Shown here: positions 26,716 through 36,052 of the stretch, in pieces
Position numbering within the stretch: the first letter of the stretch is position 1
Layout of the letters: each line of letters starts with the position of its first letter
Assembly: GCA_017617315.1 (NCBI GenBank)
Contig: JAFZWM010000030.1
Location: 62,001 to 126,000 of the forward strand
Length of the DNA: 64,000 nucleotides
Origin: Bacteroidaceae bacterium
GTDB lineage: Bacteria > Bacteroidota > Bacteroidia > Bacteroidales > Bacteroidaceae
Reading direction: 5' to 3'
The notes under the pieces: model-generated
What the model was told of the DNA's origin: nothing
The model's input: the letters and a program-made list of their open reading frames with translations, nothing else
Databases searched by the model: none
Translations under genes and position numbers: made by a program

Positions 26716-27765
26716 TTATTTCTTCTTTGAAACCTTAGCCAGAAGCCATTTATAGCCGATGGCGAGAACGAGAGTTACGGCCATGTAGGTCAGCGCGGCA
26801 AGATAGGGCGATCCGCTCTTTCCCCAGCCAATAGTAAAGAGTCGTATGCTTGGGTGGATTACGAACACATAGCTCGACAATGCACCGAGCCATGCCAGAG
26901 CATTTATTCCCTTCGGGTGGACGAACTTTATGAAGCACACCGCCATAACCACCACGAAGAACGGTGCGGCAAGCCAGCTAAGTGCATTGAAACAGCACAG
27001 CACGGTTATTCCGGCAGCAGGAACTGCCATCCATCGGTTAAACGGAATAGGGTAGCGAGCCATCCACACGCCCATGCAGAATGGCAGGAGCGAGCCTACG
27101 AAGTTGTAGCGAAGATACTGAATGGCATCGTGCTGTCCCGGAGCGTCGTAGAACATTGCCACTGCCTGAAGCAGTATAGACGTTACGATGCTGATGCTAA
27201 GAACTCGCCGTCCGGTTCGCATTATCAGCAGATAGTAGAAAAAGTAAAGCTGAAGAGTGAGCGAGAAGTACCAGTATGGACCCGGATAAACGTTCTTGTC
27301 GGGATTTGGCAGAAGATTGACGATGTAGGTGAAGTTGCACAGAACATCGAGCACGTTCCAGCGACTGCAAACCGAGTAGTTGTGATAGTAGAAGTCGGCA
27401 ACGAAGAAGAGAACGTAGGCAAGAAGCATCAGCTTCCAGAACTTCAGAAAGTTGTACGACGTGAACTTCATGAATGACGGAACAGGCTTTCCGCTCTCGT
27501 ATTTCTTTACCATTCCGTAGCCGCTAAGAAACACAAAGACAGGCACGCCGTAATGTCCGAAGTACGAGAAGAAATCGATAAGCAAGTTGGGATTCAGCTG
27601 CTTTACATGCTCGTACATGTAGTATGTCTTGTAGTAATTGTACTGATATTCGTTTTCGGATACGGCAAACGGCAGCCAGTGGAAGAAGTTGTGCAGTGCA
27701 ATGAACAAGATTGCAATTCCTTTCAGCGCCGCGCTTTCCGCCCGAGTCAATTCAATGTGTTTCAT
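26716..27765 (-). CDS. acyltransferase family 3 membrane protein
   Basis: A 349-residue integral membrane protein of the acyltransferase 3 (OafA/NolL-like) family, with about ten hydrophobic helices. Family marks are the N-terminal LKGIAILFIALHNFFHW, with the conserved His, and VPVFVFLSGYGMVKKYE around residue 75. Relatives O-acylate surface polysaccharides or lipids. The acceptor is not apparent, as no polysaccharide genes adjoin it. It is monocistronic on the minus strand between plus-strand housekeeping genes and next to a degenerate repeat element, consistent with an inserted or rearranged gene. The ATG at 27765 lies 29 bases after a -7 element. Confidence 0.87.
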   Translation of the reverse strand: MKHIELTRAESAALKGIAILFIALHNFFHWLPFAVSENEYQYNYYKTYYMYEHVKQLNPNLLIDFFSYFGHYGVPVFVFLSGYGMVKKYESGKPVPSFMKFTSYNFLKFWKLMLLAYVLFFVADFYYHNYSVCSRWNVLDVLCNFTYIVNLLPNPDKNVYPGPYWYFSLTLQLYFFYYLLIMRTGRRVLSISIVTSILLQAVAMFYDAPGQHDAIQYLRYNFVGSLLPFCMGVWMARYPIPFNRWMAVPAAGITVLCCFNALSWLAAPFFVVVMAVCFIKFVHPKGINALAWLGALSSYVFVIHPSIRLFTIGWGKSGSPYLAALTYMAVTLVLAIGYKWLLAKVSKKK

Positions 27766-27793
27766 TTTTCTTTTTCTTGATTGTTATATTGTG

Positions 27794-27801
27794 CAAAAAT
27801 A
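27794..27801 (-). promoter_or_regulatory. promoter -7 element for the acyltransferase gene
   Basis: Minus-strand TATTTTTG fits TAnnTTTG, 28 bases before the start. The remaining gap up to the LysE gene is AT-rich and has no other supported feature. Confidence 0.55.
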
Positions 27802-28005
27802 AGAAAAAACGCTCAACTAATCGGGATTTCCGTGCGATTTATGACTATGGGTGTAAAATAAAACATCAAATAATGTTCGCCAATGGTTTCAGTGCCGTTT
27901 TTTCCTTAAAAAAGTACGTTTTGACAATATATTTTTTCCGTTGGTAAAAATATTTTAGTAATAATTTCTTAAATTCACAAAAAAATTGCAATTTTGCAAA
28001 TTGGT

Positions 28006-28680
28006 ATGTATTGGTTAGAAGCATTAAAATTTTTTGAAATATTAGAGAAGGGATTGCTGATAGGTGTGATTGTGTCAGCTCCGATGGGCCCTGTTGGAAT
28101 ACTCTGCATTCAGCGTACGCTGAACAAGGGCAGATGGTACGGCTTTGTAACGGGATTAGGTGCAGCAATAAGCGATATGCTCTATGCCTTTATCACCGGC
28201 TTTGCATTGAGTTTTGTGGTTGATTTCATTGAGAATGAGCGCAACATGTTCTACCTCCAGCTTGTGGGCAGCATTCTGCTGTTCATCTTCGGCGTGTACA
28301 CGTTCAGGAGTAAGCCCGAGAAGAATATCCGCCCATCGTCGAACAAGAAAGGAACACTTGTAAACAACTGTTCGTCAGCATTTTTTATTACGTTGAGCAA
28401 TCCGCTCATCATATTTCTGTTTATAGCATTCTTTGCACGGTTTAATTTTGTTGTGCCCGAGAGCGAGAAAAATCATGAACTTTTACAGATTGTGGGCTTC
28501 ATAAGCATCTTCATAGGCGCGCTGGCATGGTGGCTGTGTCTCACATACTTCATCGACAAGGTGAGGACAAACTCCCAGGAGAAGACCATCTGGATTTTGA
28601 ACCGCGTGATTGGTGTTATCGTTATGATTGTGTCAATTCTCGGCTTCATTCTTACATGGGCCGGACTGTCGTTCCACTAA
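28006..28680 (+). CDS. LysE family amino acid exporter-type protein
   Basis: A 224-residue inner membrane protein of the LysE/RhtB family with about six hydrophobic helices. The N-terminal family signature is GVIVSAPMGPVGILCIQRTLNKGRW, followed by AAISDMLYAFITGF and the central SAFFITLSNPLIIFLFIAFFARF. Relatives export lysine, threonine, homoserine or other small metabolites; the substrate is unknown. The ATG at 28006 was preferred to a TTG four codons upstream. A near-consensus -7 (CAATTTTG at 27989-27996) leaves only a very short leader. The DUF4924 gene begins 13 bases after its stop, so the two are likely cotranscribed. Confidence 0.85.
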   Translation: MYWLEALKFFEILEKGLLIGVIVSAPMGPVGILCIQRTLNKGRWYGFVTGLGAAISDMLYAFITGFALSFVVDFIENERNMFYLQLVGSILLFIFGVYTFRSKPEKNIRPSSNKKGTLVNNCSSAFFITLSNPLIIFLFIAFFARFNFVVPESEKNHELLQIVGFISIFIGALAWWLCLTYFIDKVRTNSQEKTIWILNRVIGVIVMIVSILGFILTWAGLSFH

Positions 28681-28693
28681 AAAGAAATCAGAT

Positions 28694-29236
28694 ATGTATA
28701 TTGCTAAGAAGTTGAGAGAGCAGAATATCTGCGAATATCTCATATACATGTGGCAGATTGAGGATATAATAAGAGCGTATAAGTTCGACATCGATGCCAT
28801 AAAGGAAGGATACCTCACAAAGTTCAACCCAACCGAGCAGCAGATGGCCGAACTTGTTGAGTGGTACGAGAACCTTATCGAGATGATGCGCAGCGAGCAG
28901 GTGATGGAATCAGGCCACATCCAGATAAACAAGAACGTGATAATCAACCTTACCGACCTTCACGACAGTCTGCTGAAGAGCGACAAGTTCCGTTTCTATT
29001 CGCAGGCTTACTACAAGGCTCTGCCTTACATTGTGGAGATAAGAAACAAGGGCGACCGCAAGGATATTTCGGAGATTGAGAACTGTTTTGACGCGCTCTA
29101 CGGCGTTATGATGCTCAGACTTCAGAAGAAGCCGGTGAATCCCGACACCGAGAAGGCGGTTAAAGACATAACCACGATGCTCGGAATGTTGAGCGACTAT
29201 TACACACAACAGAAAAAAGGAGAATTGGAACTATAA
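28694..29236 (+). CDS. DUF4924 family protein
   Basis: A 180-residue soluble, mostly helical protein matching the DUF4924 family known from Bacteroidota (MYIAKKLREQNICEYLIYMWQIEDIIRA at the N terminus; MLGMLSDYY near the C terminus). No catalytic motif, signal or membrane segment is visible, and the family function is unknown. The ATG at 28694 was chosen because upstream in-frame sequence overlaps the lysE-type gene. It sits 13 bases after that gene and 14 bases before rfbD, inside a long same-strand run. Confidence 0.75.
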   Translation: MYIAKKLREQNICEYLIYMWQIEDIIRAYKFDIDAIKEGYLTKFNPTEQQMAELVEWYENLIEMMRSEQVMESGHIQINKNVIINLTDLHDSLLKSDKFRFYSQAYYKALPYIVEIRNKGDRKDISEIENCFDALYGVMMLRLQKKPVNPDTEKAVKDITTMLGMLSDYYTQQKKGELEL

Positions 29237-29250
29237 TATTTTTGAAAAGA

Positions 29251-30105
29251 ATGAAGAATATATTGATAACAGGCTGCAACGGTCAGCTTGGAAACGAGAT
29301 GCAGCTTCAGGCTGCCAAGAATACACAATATAACTATTTCTTTACAGATGTAGCCGAGCTTGACATTACAAACCGCGACGCGGTAATGGCGTTTGTCAAG
29401 GATAACGAGATTGACTGCATCGTAAACTGCGCAGCATACACAGCCGTAGACAAGGCTGAGGAGAACGAAGAACTTGCCAACTTATTGAACAACATCGCTC
29501 CAGGCTATCTGGCCGAGGCGGTAGAGACACGCGGAGGCGCGCTCATTCAGATTTCTACCGACTATGTGTTCGACGGAACGGCTCACATCCCATACAAGGA
29601 AACAGAGCCAACATGCCCAAACAGCGTGTACGGTCGCACAAAACTTGCCGGAGAACAGAACGCTCAGGCACATTGCAAGAACACGGTCATCATCCGCACG
29701 GCATGGCTGTACTCAATATTCGGCAACAACTTCGTAAAGACGATGATTCGCCTTGGCAAGGAGAAAGAGCAGCTTGGCGTAATCTTCGACCAGATAGGAA
29801 CTCCTACATACGCCGGTGACCTTGCTGCCGTCATCATGACGGTAATAAACAAGGGCATCGTTCCCGGAGTATATCACTTCAGCAACGAAGGAACAATTTC
29901 ATGGTATGACTTTACAAAGGCAATACACCGCATAGCCGGCATCAGTACCTGCAAGGTAAATCCTCTTCACACCGAGGAATATCCAACTCCGGCTGCGCGA
30001 CCACATTACAGCGTTCTCGACAAGACAAAAATCAAGCAGACATACGGCATAGAGGTGCCTTATTGGGAGGAAAGTCTTGCAGAATGTATTGCTAAACTCA
30101 AATAA
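29251..30105 (+). CDS. rfbD: dTDP-4-dehydrorhamnose reductase
   Basis: A 284-residue cytoplasmic extended short-chain dehydrogenase that reduces dTDP-4-dehydrorhamnose to dTDP-rhamnose with NAD(P)H. The nucleotide-binding motif is ITGCNGQLGNEM at the N terminus, and the catalytic Tyr-Lys pair is in SVYGRTKLAGEQ (about residue 128) with Thr in STDYVFDG (about 104). The ATG at 29251 replaces an in-frame TTG three codons upstream. The other rhamnose genes (rfbA, B, C) are not next to it, unlike in many genomes. It is followed by prfC after nine bases, an unrelated function. Confidence 0.93.
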   Translation: MKNILITGCNGQLGNEMQLQAAKNTQYNYFFTDVAELDITNRDAVMAFVKDNEIDCIVNCAAYTAVDKAEENEELANLLNNIAPGYLAEAVETRGGALIQISTDYVFDGTAHIPYKETEPTCPNSVYGRTKLAGEQNAQAHCKNTVIIRTAWLYSIFGNNFVKTMIRLGKEKEQLGVIFDQIGTPTYAGDLAAVIMTVINKGIVPGVYHFSNEGTISWYDFTKAIHRIAGISTCKVNPLHTEEYPTPAARPHYSVLDKTKIKQTYGIEVPYWEESLAECIAKLK

Positions 30106-30114
30106 TTTTATTAA

Positions 30115-31680
30115 ATGAACGAAATAGAAAGAAGACGTACGTTCGCGATTATTTCGCACCCTGATGCCGGTAAGACAACCCTTACCGAAAAGTTCCTGCT
30201 CTTCGGAGGTCAGATTCAGGTGGCAGGTGCAGTTAAGAATAACAAGATAAAGAAGACTGCAACATCCGACTGGATGGAGATTGAGAAGCAGCGCGGTATC
30301 TCGGTTACAACATCCGTGATGGAGTTCGACTACGAGGGATACAAGGTAAACATCCTCGATACTCCTGGACACCAGGACTTTGCCGAGGATACATTCCGCA
30401 CGCTTACGGCCGTAGACAGCGCAATCATCGTGATTGACGGCGCAAAGGGCGTTGAGCAGCAGACACGCCGACTGATGGAGGTGTGCCGTATGCGCAAGAC
30501 TCCGGTTATCGTGTTCATCAACAAGATGGACCGCGAGGGACAAGACCCGTTCGACCTTCTCGACGAGATTGAGGAGCAGCTTCAGATTAAGGTTCGTCCT
30601 CTTTCATGGCCTATAAACCAGGGAGCTAAGTTCAAGGGCGTTTACAACATCTTTGAGCAGCAGCTCAACCTCTTCACTCCAAACAAACAGAAGGTTACGG
30701 AGAAGGTGGCCGTAGATATTCACTCTGACGACCTTAACAATCAGGTGGGCGATGCCGATGCCGAGAAGCTTCGTGCCGACTTGGAACTTGTAGACGGTGT
30801 TTATCCAGAGTTCGACGTAAATACATATCTCGATGCCGAGGTTGCTCCTGTGTTCTTCGGCTCGGCCTTGAACAACTTCGGTGTTCAGGAGTTGCTCGAC
30901 TGCTTTGTTAAGATTGCGCCAAGTCCGCGCCCTACAAAGGCAGAAGAGCGTCAGGTCGTTCCTACAGAGCCTAAGTTTACAGGTTTCATCTTTAAGATTA
31001 CTGCAAATATCGACCCAAATCACCGTTCTTGTATCGCGTTCTGCAAGATTTGTTCGGGCAAATTCATCCGCAACAATCCTTACCTGCATGTGCGCAACGG
31101 CAAGACAGTCAGATTCTCTTCGCCAACACAGTTCATGGCGCAGCGCAAGAGCACAATCGACGAGGCTTATCCGGGCGATATCATCGGTCTGCCGGATAAT
31201 GGAATCTTCAAAATAGGCGATACACTTACAGAGGGCGAGGATTTGCATTTCGTTGGTCTGCCAAGCTTCTCTCCTGAGATGTTCAAGTATATCGAGAATG
31301 CCGACCCGATGAAGACAAAGCAGCTTAACAAGGGCATCGAACAGCTTATGGACGAGGGTGTTGCGCAGCTTTTCGTAAACCAGTTCAACGGTCGCAAGCT
31401 GATTGGTACGGTAGGACAGTTGCAGTTCGAGGTTATTCAGTATCGTCTTGAAAATGAATACAATGCAAAGTGCCGTTGGGAACCTGCCAGTCTCTACAAG
31501 GCTTGTTGGATTGAGTGCGACGACCCTGCACAGCTCGAGGCGTTCAAGAAGCGTAAATATCAGTTTATGGCGAAAGACCGCGAGGGCAGAGACGTATTCT
31601 TGGCCGATTCGAACTATGTTCTGCAAATGGCACAGAGCGATTTCGACCATATAAAGTTCCACTTTACAAGTGAGTTCTGA
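30115..31680 (+). CDS. prfC: peptide chain release factor 3
   Basis: A 521-residue translational GTPase that recycles RF1/RF2 after termination. The G-domain motifs are [15 protein letters not shown] (P loop), DTPGHQDF (G3) and [10 protein letters not shown] (G4), with the RF3-type insert [17 protein letters not shown] in the switch region. The length and C-terminal domain ([19 protein letters not shown]) fit PrfC and not EF-G. The stop overlaps the next start as TGATG, so tsaC is probably translationally coupled. The gene is in a long plus-strand run with rfbD upstream. Confidence 0.96.
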   Translation: MNEIERRRTFAIISHPDAGKTTLTEKFLLFGGQIQVAGAVKNNKIKKTATSDWMEIEKQRGISVTTSVMEFDYEGYKVNILDTPGHQDFAEDTFRTLTAVDSAIIVIDGAKGVEQQTRRLMEVCRMRKTPVIVFINKMDREGQDPFDLLDEIEEQLQIKVRPLSWPINQGAKFKGVYNIFEQQLNLFTPNKQKVTEKVAVDIHSDDLNNQVGDADAEKLRADLELVDGVYPEFDVNTYLDAEVAPVFFGSALNNFGVQELLDCFVKIAPSPRPTKAEERQVVPTEPKFTGFIFKITANIDPNHRSCIAFCKICSGKFIRNNPYLHVRNGKTVRFSSPTQFMAQRKSTIDEAYPGDIIGLPDNGIFKIGDTLTEGEDLHFVGLPSFSPEMFKYIENADPMKTKQLNKGIEQLMDEGVAQLFVNQFNGRKLIGTVGQLQFEVIQYRLENEYNAKCRWEPASLYKACWIECDDPAQLEAFKKRKYQFMAKDREGRDVFLADSNYVLQMAQSDFDHIKFHFTSEF

Positions 31681-32249
31681 TGAATTACAACGAAGAAATA
31701 AAGAAAGCGGTAGAGGTGATGCGCAATGGCGGCATCATTCTCTACCCAACAGATACCATCTGGGGCATCGGCTGCGATGCTACCAACGAGGAGGCTGTTA
31801 AGAAAGTCTATGAGATTAAGAAACGCGCTGATTCAAAAGCACTTATCTGCCTTGTAGACAGCGAGGCGAAAATCGATTTCTATGTAAAGGACGTTCCGCC
31901 AGTGGCATGGGATTTGATAGAGTTGTCAACCAAACCGCTGACCGTAATCTACGATGGAGCGCGCAACCTCGCCCCAAATCTTCTTGCCGAAGACGGAAGC
32001 GTGGGCATCCGCGTTACAAACGAGGAATTCAGCAAGCAACTTTGCTTCAGATTCCGCAAGGCGGTTGTCTCAACAAGCGCCAACATCAGCGGAGAGCCTT
32101 CGCCAAAGAGTTTTGCTGACATCAGCGACGAGATAAAGAATGCTGTCGACTACATTGTCGGGGTGAGACAGAACGAGAAGGGCGGCGCGAAGCCGTCGAG
32201 CATCATAAAGCTTGGAGTTGGCGGAGTGGTGCAGGTAATAAGAGAATAA
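31680..32249 (+). CDS. tsaC: L-threonylcarbamoyladenylate synthase
   Basis: A 189-residue YrdC/TsaC domain protein making threonylcarbamoyl-AMP from threonine, bicarbonate and ATP for the t6A37 modification of ANN-reading tRNAs. Family motifs are LYPTDTIWGIGCDATNEEAV near the N terminus, KRADSKALICLV around residue 48 and VSTSANISGEPSP around 130. It lacks the C-terminal Sua5 domain, so it is the short TsaC type. Its ATG shares one base with the prfC stop (31680). Confidence 0.93.
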   Translation: MNYNEEIKKAVEVMRNGGIILYPTDTIWGIGCDATNEEAVKKVYEIKKRADSKALICLVDSEAKIDFYVKDVPPVAWDLIELSTKPLTVIYDGARNLAPNLLAEDGSVGIRVTNEEFSKQLCFRFRKAVVSTSANISGEPSPKSFADISDEIKNAVDYIVGVRQNEKGGAKPSSIIKLGVGGVVQVIRE

Positions 32250-32280
32250 CTAAATCCGAAAATATAATCATTCTTAAACA

Positions 32281-34083
32281 ATGACGATTGACGACCAAAC
32301 TGAGTTGACAAGGTTGGAGAGATTCATCCAATGGCGCGAGAAGAATATACCCGACAAGAGGTTCATTCTTCTCCTTAGTTTCATTGTGGGTATAGGAACG
32401 GCGTTTGCCGCGCTTATACTAAAGACTCTTATTGGTAACATAGAGCATTTGCTAACAGAGCGCTTCGATTCAACTGGAGCGAACTGGCTGTATTTGGTTT
32501 ACCCGATTGTGGGTATCTACATCACAAGTTGCTTTATCAGATATATTGTTAGGGATGATATCGGGCACGGAGTAACAAAGATTCTCTATGCCATCTCGCG
32601 AAATCAGGGAAAGATTAAGCGCCACAACACTTGGACGAGTGTCATTGCCAGTGCCATAACCATCGGTTTCGGTGGTTCGGTCGGAGCCGAGGCGCCAATC
32701 GTGCTTACGGGTTCTGCCATCGGCTCAAACCTCGGAAGCATCTTCAAACTCGAGCACAAGACTCTGATGCTCCTTATCGGATGCGGTGCGGCCGGTGCCG
32801 TTTCCGGAATTTTCAAGGCGCCGATTGCCGGACTCGTCTTCACCCTCGAGGTGCTGATGATTGACCTTACAATGGCGTCGCTCTTGCCGCTGCTCGTTTC
32901 GTGCGTTACAGCTGCAAGTTTCACATATCTCTTCAACGGAACGGAGGCGATGTTCCGCTTCCACTTGGACGATCCGTTTCAGGTTACTCATATTCCGGCA
33001 TGTGTGTTGCTCGGTATTGTGTGCGGACTTGTTTCGCTCTATTTCACGAGAGCGATGAATGCCTACGAGGATATTTTCCGCAAACTGAAGAAATGGTACG
33101 TTAAGTTTGCCATCGGTTCGGTTGTTCTGGCGGCTCTCATCTTCCTCTTTCCTCCGCTCTATGGCGAAGGTTACGAGACTATCGAGCTTCTGCTCAACGG
33201 AACGAACCTTGACGATTGGAACGAGGTTATGAAGAACTCGCTCTTTGCCGGCAGCGCGCGGTTGCTGATTCTGTATCTTATTCTGATTGTGCTATTTAAG
33301 GTTTATGCTTCGAGTTCGACCAACGGCGCAGGCGGTTGCGGTGGAATCTTTGCGCCAAGTCTGTTCCTTGGCTGCGTTTCTGGCTTCATTTTCTCACGAT
33401 TGTGGAACTCGTACATCGGCGGATGGTTCTTTATTCAGGAGAAGAACTATGCTCTTCTTGGCATGGCCGGACTGATGAGCGGCGTTATGCACGCGCCTCT
33501 TACCGGAGTTTTTCTGATTGCCGAACTGACCGGAGGCTACGACCTCTTCATGCCGCTGATGATTGTTGCGGTGTGTGCATACCTCACCATCATCATCTTT
33601 GAGCCTCATAGCATCTACTCAATGCGATTGGCAAAGAAGGGCGAGCTTCTTACGCACAACAAAGACCGTGCAATATGGACTCTGATGAGCCTCGATACGG
33701 TTATCGAACATGTGTACGACCCAGTTACAGTAGGAATGAATCTGGGCGACCTTGTAAAAGTGATAAGTAACAGTAAACGAAATATTTACCCGGTTGTCGA
33801 TGGCGCAGGTCATCTGCTTGGAATGGTAAAGATGGACCAGATTCGCCATCTTATGTTCCGCACCGAACTTTATCAGCGTTTCCGCGTTGAGGGACTGATG
33901 ATTCCTTGTCCCGAAAAACTTCTTACAACCGACACGATGGAAGAGGTTATGCAGAAATTCGAGAAGAGTAAGGTTTGGCATTTGCCAGTTGTCGACGGCG
34001 ATGATAAGTATGTCGGTTTTGTATCTAAGTCGCAGATATTCAGTACTTACAGACAAGTTTTGGCCGACATGTCGGAAGATTAG
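32281..34083 (+). CDS. CLC family chloride channel/antiporter with CBS domains
   Basis: A 600-residue inner membrane protein of the CLC family. The membrane part (about residues 25-440) carries the anion-pathway motifs GGSVGAEAPIVLTGSAIGS and GAGGCGGIFAPSLFLGC. The first motif departs from the classical GREGP loop, with Ala-Glu-Ala-Pro retained, so the gating Glu is present. The last 130 residues hold two CBS domains (VYDPVTVGMNLGDLVKVIS and MIPCPEKLLTTDTMEEVMQKF), which may bind adenine nucleotides and tune transport. It starts 31 bases after tsaC and precedes fmt by 25 bases. Whether it is a channel or a Cl/H exchanger cannot be told by eye. Confidence 0.92.
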   Translation: MTIDDQTELTRLERFIQWREKNIPDKRFILLLSFIVGIGTAFAALILKTLIGNIEHLLTERFDSTGANWLYLVYPIVGIYITSCFIRYIVRDDIGHGVTKILYAISRNQGKIKRHNTWTSVIASAITIGFGGSVGAEAPIVLTGSAIGSNLGSIFKLEHKTLMLLIGCGAAGAVSGIFKAPIAGLVFTLEVLMIDLTMASLLPLLVSCVTAASFTYLFNGTEAMFRFHLDDPFQVTHIPACVLLGIVCGLVSLYFTRAMNAYEDIFRKLKKWYVKFAIGSVVLAALIFLFPPLYGEGYETIELLLNGTNLDDWNEVMKNSLFAGSARLLILYLILIVLFKVYASSSTNGAGGCGGIFAPSLFLGCVSGFIFSRLWNSYIGGWFFIQEKNYALLGMAGLMSGVMHAPLTGVFLIAELTGGYDLFMPLMIVAVCAYLTIIIFEPHSIYSMRLAKKGELLTHNKDRAIWTLMSLDTVIEHVYDPVTVGMNLGDLVKVISNSKRNIYPVVDGAGHLLGMVKMDQIRHLMFRTELYQRFRVEGLMIPCPEKLLTTDTMEEVMQKFEKSKVWHLPVVDGDDKYVGFVSKSQIFSTYRQVLADMSED

Positions 34084-34108
34084 TATTAACCCCTAAAAAC
34101 ACTTGAAC

Positions 34109-35077
34109 ATGACGAAAGAAGATTTGCGTATAGTATATATGGGCACTCCCGAGTTTGCCGTTGAGAGCCTGAAACGCCTTGTTGAAGGCGGATATAACGT
34201 TGTTGGTGTGGTTACGATGCCCGACAAGCCGATGGGACGCCATCAGGATGTTCTTTCGGAAAGTGCGGTAAAGAAATATGCCGTAGAGAAGGGCTTGAAG
34301 GTGATGCAGCCTGTAAAGCTGAAGGACGAGGCTTTTGTAGAAGAGCTACGCAGTTTGAAAGCTGATTTGCAGATAGTTGTAGCCTTCAGAATGTTGCCAG
34401 AGGTTGTGTGGAATATGCCACGCTTCGGCACGTTCAACGCTCACGCATCGCTTCTGCCTCACTATCGCGGAGCAGCCCCAATCAACTGGGCTGTGATTAA
34501 CGGCGATACGGAAACAGGAATGACAACCTTCTTCCTGAAGCACGAGATTGACACGGGCGACGTTATTCAGCAGGTTAAGATTCCTATTGCCGATGACGAC
34601 AATGTGGAGGTTGTTCACGACAAACTGATGGCTTTGAGTGGCGACCTCGTTCTCGAAACCGTCGACAACATAATCGCAGGCACAGTAAAGTCCATACCGC
34701 AGAGCGAGATGTGCGATTGCACGGAACTTCGTCCAGCTCCGAAAATCTTCAAGGAGACTTGTATGATTGACTGGAATAAGACAACAAAGCAGGTTTACGA
34801 CTTTGTGAGAGGCTTGTCGCCATATCCAGCAGCATGGACAACTCTCGTTGCTCCCGATGGCAAGGAACTTGTTATGAAACTTTTTACAACAGAGAAACTG
34901 ATAGGCGAGGGTGGAATGGTAGGTTCGGTTCGTACCGACGGAAAGAAGTCGTTCGATATTGCTCTGAGCGACGGCTATCTTCGCATAAAGGAACTTCAGA
35001 TTGCAGGAAAGAAGCGCATGGATGTAGAGAGTTTCCTCCGCGGATTTAAACTTAGCAACGAATTTAAAGTGAAATAA
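34109..35077 (+). CDS. fmt: methionyl-tRNA formyltransferase
   Basis: A 322-residue cytoplasmic enzyme that formylates initiator Met-tRNA using 10-formyltetrahydrofolate. Signature segments are YMGTPEFAVESLKRLVEGG at the N terminus, the catalytic region FNAHASLLPHYRGAAPINWAVINGD around residue 110 and HEIDTGDVIQQ around 150, followed by the C-terminal OB-like tRNA-binding domain (VRGLSPYPAAWTT). The ATG at 34109 was chosen over an in-frame TTG two codons earlier. It ends a long plus-strand run and is closed by a strong terminator. Confidence 0.96.
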   Translation: MTKEDLRIVYMGTPEFAVESLKRLVEGGYNVVGVVTMPDKPMGRHQDVLSESAVKKYAVEKGLKVMQPVKLKDEAFVEELRSLKADLQIVVAFRMLPEVVWNMPRFGTFNAHASLLPHYRGAAPINWAVINGDTETGMTTFFLKHEIDTGDVIQQVKIPIADDDNVEVVHDKLMALSGDLVLETVDNIIAGTVKSIPQSEMCDCTELRPAPKIFKETCMIDWNKTTKQVYDFVRGLSPYPAAWTTLVAPDGKELVMKLFTTEKLIGEGGMVGSVRTDGKKSFDIALSDGYLRIKELQIAGKKRMDVESFLRGFKLSNEFKVK

Positions 35078-35106
35078 AGTTCTCGGATTCTTTCAGAACA
35101 AAAAAT

Positions 35107-35152
35107 GCAATTCGCCAGTTTCCCGAAAGTAATTCTGGCGAATTGCTTTTTT
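35107..35152. terminator. intrinsic terminator after fmt
   Basis: A perfect 12-base stem GCAATTCGCCAG/CTGGCGAATTGC (35107-35118 and 35135-35146) followed by six T residues. The convergent minus-strand gene ends just beyond it. Confidence 0.9.
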
Positions 35153-35157
35153 ATTCT

Positions 35158-35745
35158 TTATGACTGACAGTTTTTTGTATAGGCACGATTATATTGCTCT
35201 TTTTTTCGTTTTATATTTCTTTTTCTTTCGTTCCTATCTTTCCAATAATAATATATTCTAGAAACTGAAAAATATACAACGGCGATAAACAAGCATACAC
35301 AAATAATTTCCCAATGGCATTCTTTTGATTTTTTAGCTTCGAACACCTCGTTGTTTGTTTTGTCATAGTATAATTTCATTTTCATTATAGAGTTGTCATT
35401 GCATTGTTTTCTATTAATTGCAACATCATATATTTGATTGTTATACGAAATGATTAAATAATAAATTACATTCATTTTGACTTGTTTTTTAGTAACACCC
35501 TGTATGGTGTACTCCTTTATTGGTTTCTCATTTTTTACGATTTCATACTTTGTTATATATCTATTTATTCCAATATAACAAACCACAAAGAAACCAATTG
35601 CCAAAAAAATCAGAATTATATGCATAAATATAATCCTTAAACAGTCAAAAAATTTTCTGTGTCTTGGAATAATGAAGTGTTCAAAAATATAAGAAATCAA
35701 GAACCACCCAAGTACCCAAACTAATAAAATAATCCAAAAAAGCAT
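35158..35745 (-). CDS. AT-rich membrane protein of unknown function
   Basis: A 195-residue protein with two strong hydrophobic helices near the N terminus (about 1-20 and 38-62), a predicted extracytoplasmic segment of about 80 residues (KYEIVKNEKPIKEYTIQGVT onward), a third helix at about 147-168, and a very basic tail (DRNERKRNIKRKKEQYNR). I do not recognise a family. The middle domain resembles small proteins that wrap a beta-rich sensor domain between helices, but that is only an impression. Its base composition is markedly AT-richer than its neighbours and Ile/Lys/Tyr/Asn codons dominate, which suggests horizontal acquisition. It stands alone. Confidence 0.7.
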   Translation of the reverse strand: MLFWIILLVWVLGWFLISYIFEHFIIPRHRKFFDCLRIIFMHIILIFLAIGFFVVCYIGINRYITKYEIVKNEKPIKEYTIQGVTKKQVKMNVIYYLIISYNNQIYDVAINRKQCNDNSIMKMKLYYDKTNNEVFEAKKSKECHWEIICVCLFIAVVYFSVSRIYYYWKDRNERKRNIKRKKEQYNRAYTKNCQS

Positions 35746-36052
35746 TTTCTTTTTTTGTTAGTATTCGTATCTAATTTTTCCCAATTCGGCAGTCTTGTGC
35801 TAGCGCGAAGATATTGCCAGTATCAATAAAACTACGAGAATGTGAGAAATTTTTCATATCAGAAAGTTTCTAAGCAGATTACTCCGCTATCGTGATGCAA
35901 ATCTAACAGAAAAAGAGGGTAGAAGCAAAGAATATTTGCTAATTCTGTGCTTATTTAATGTTTATTAACAGAAGTAGTCGGCTTACTGCTGTAAACGAGA
36001 TGAGAGAAGCATTATATTGTGCTTTCTGATTAGTCATTTTGGCGTATTTATT

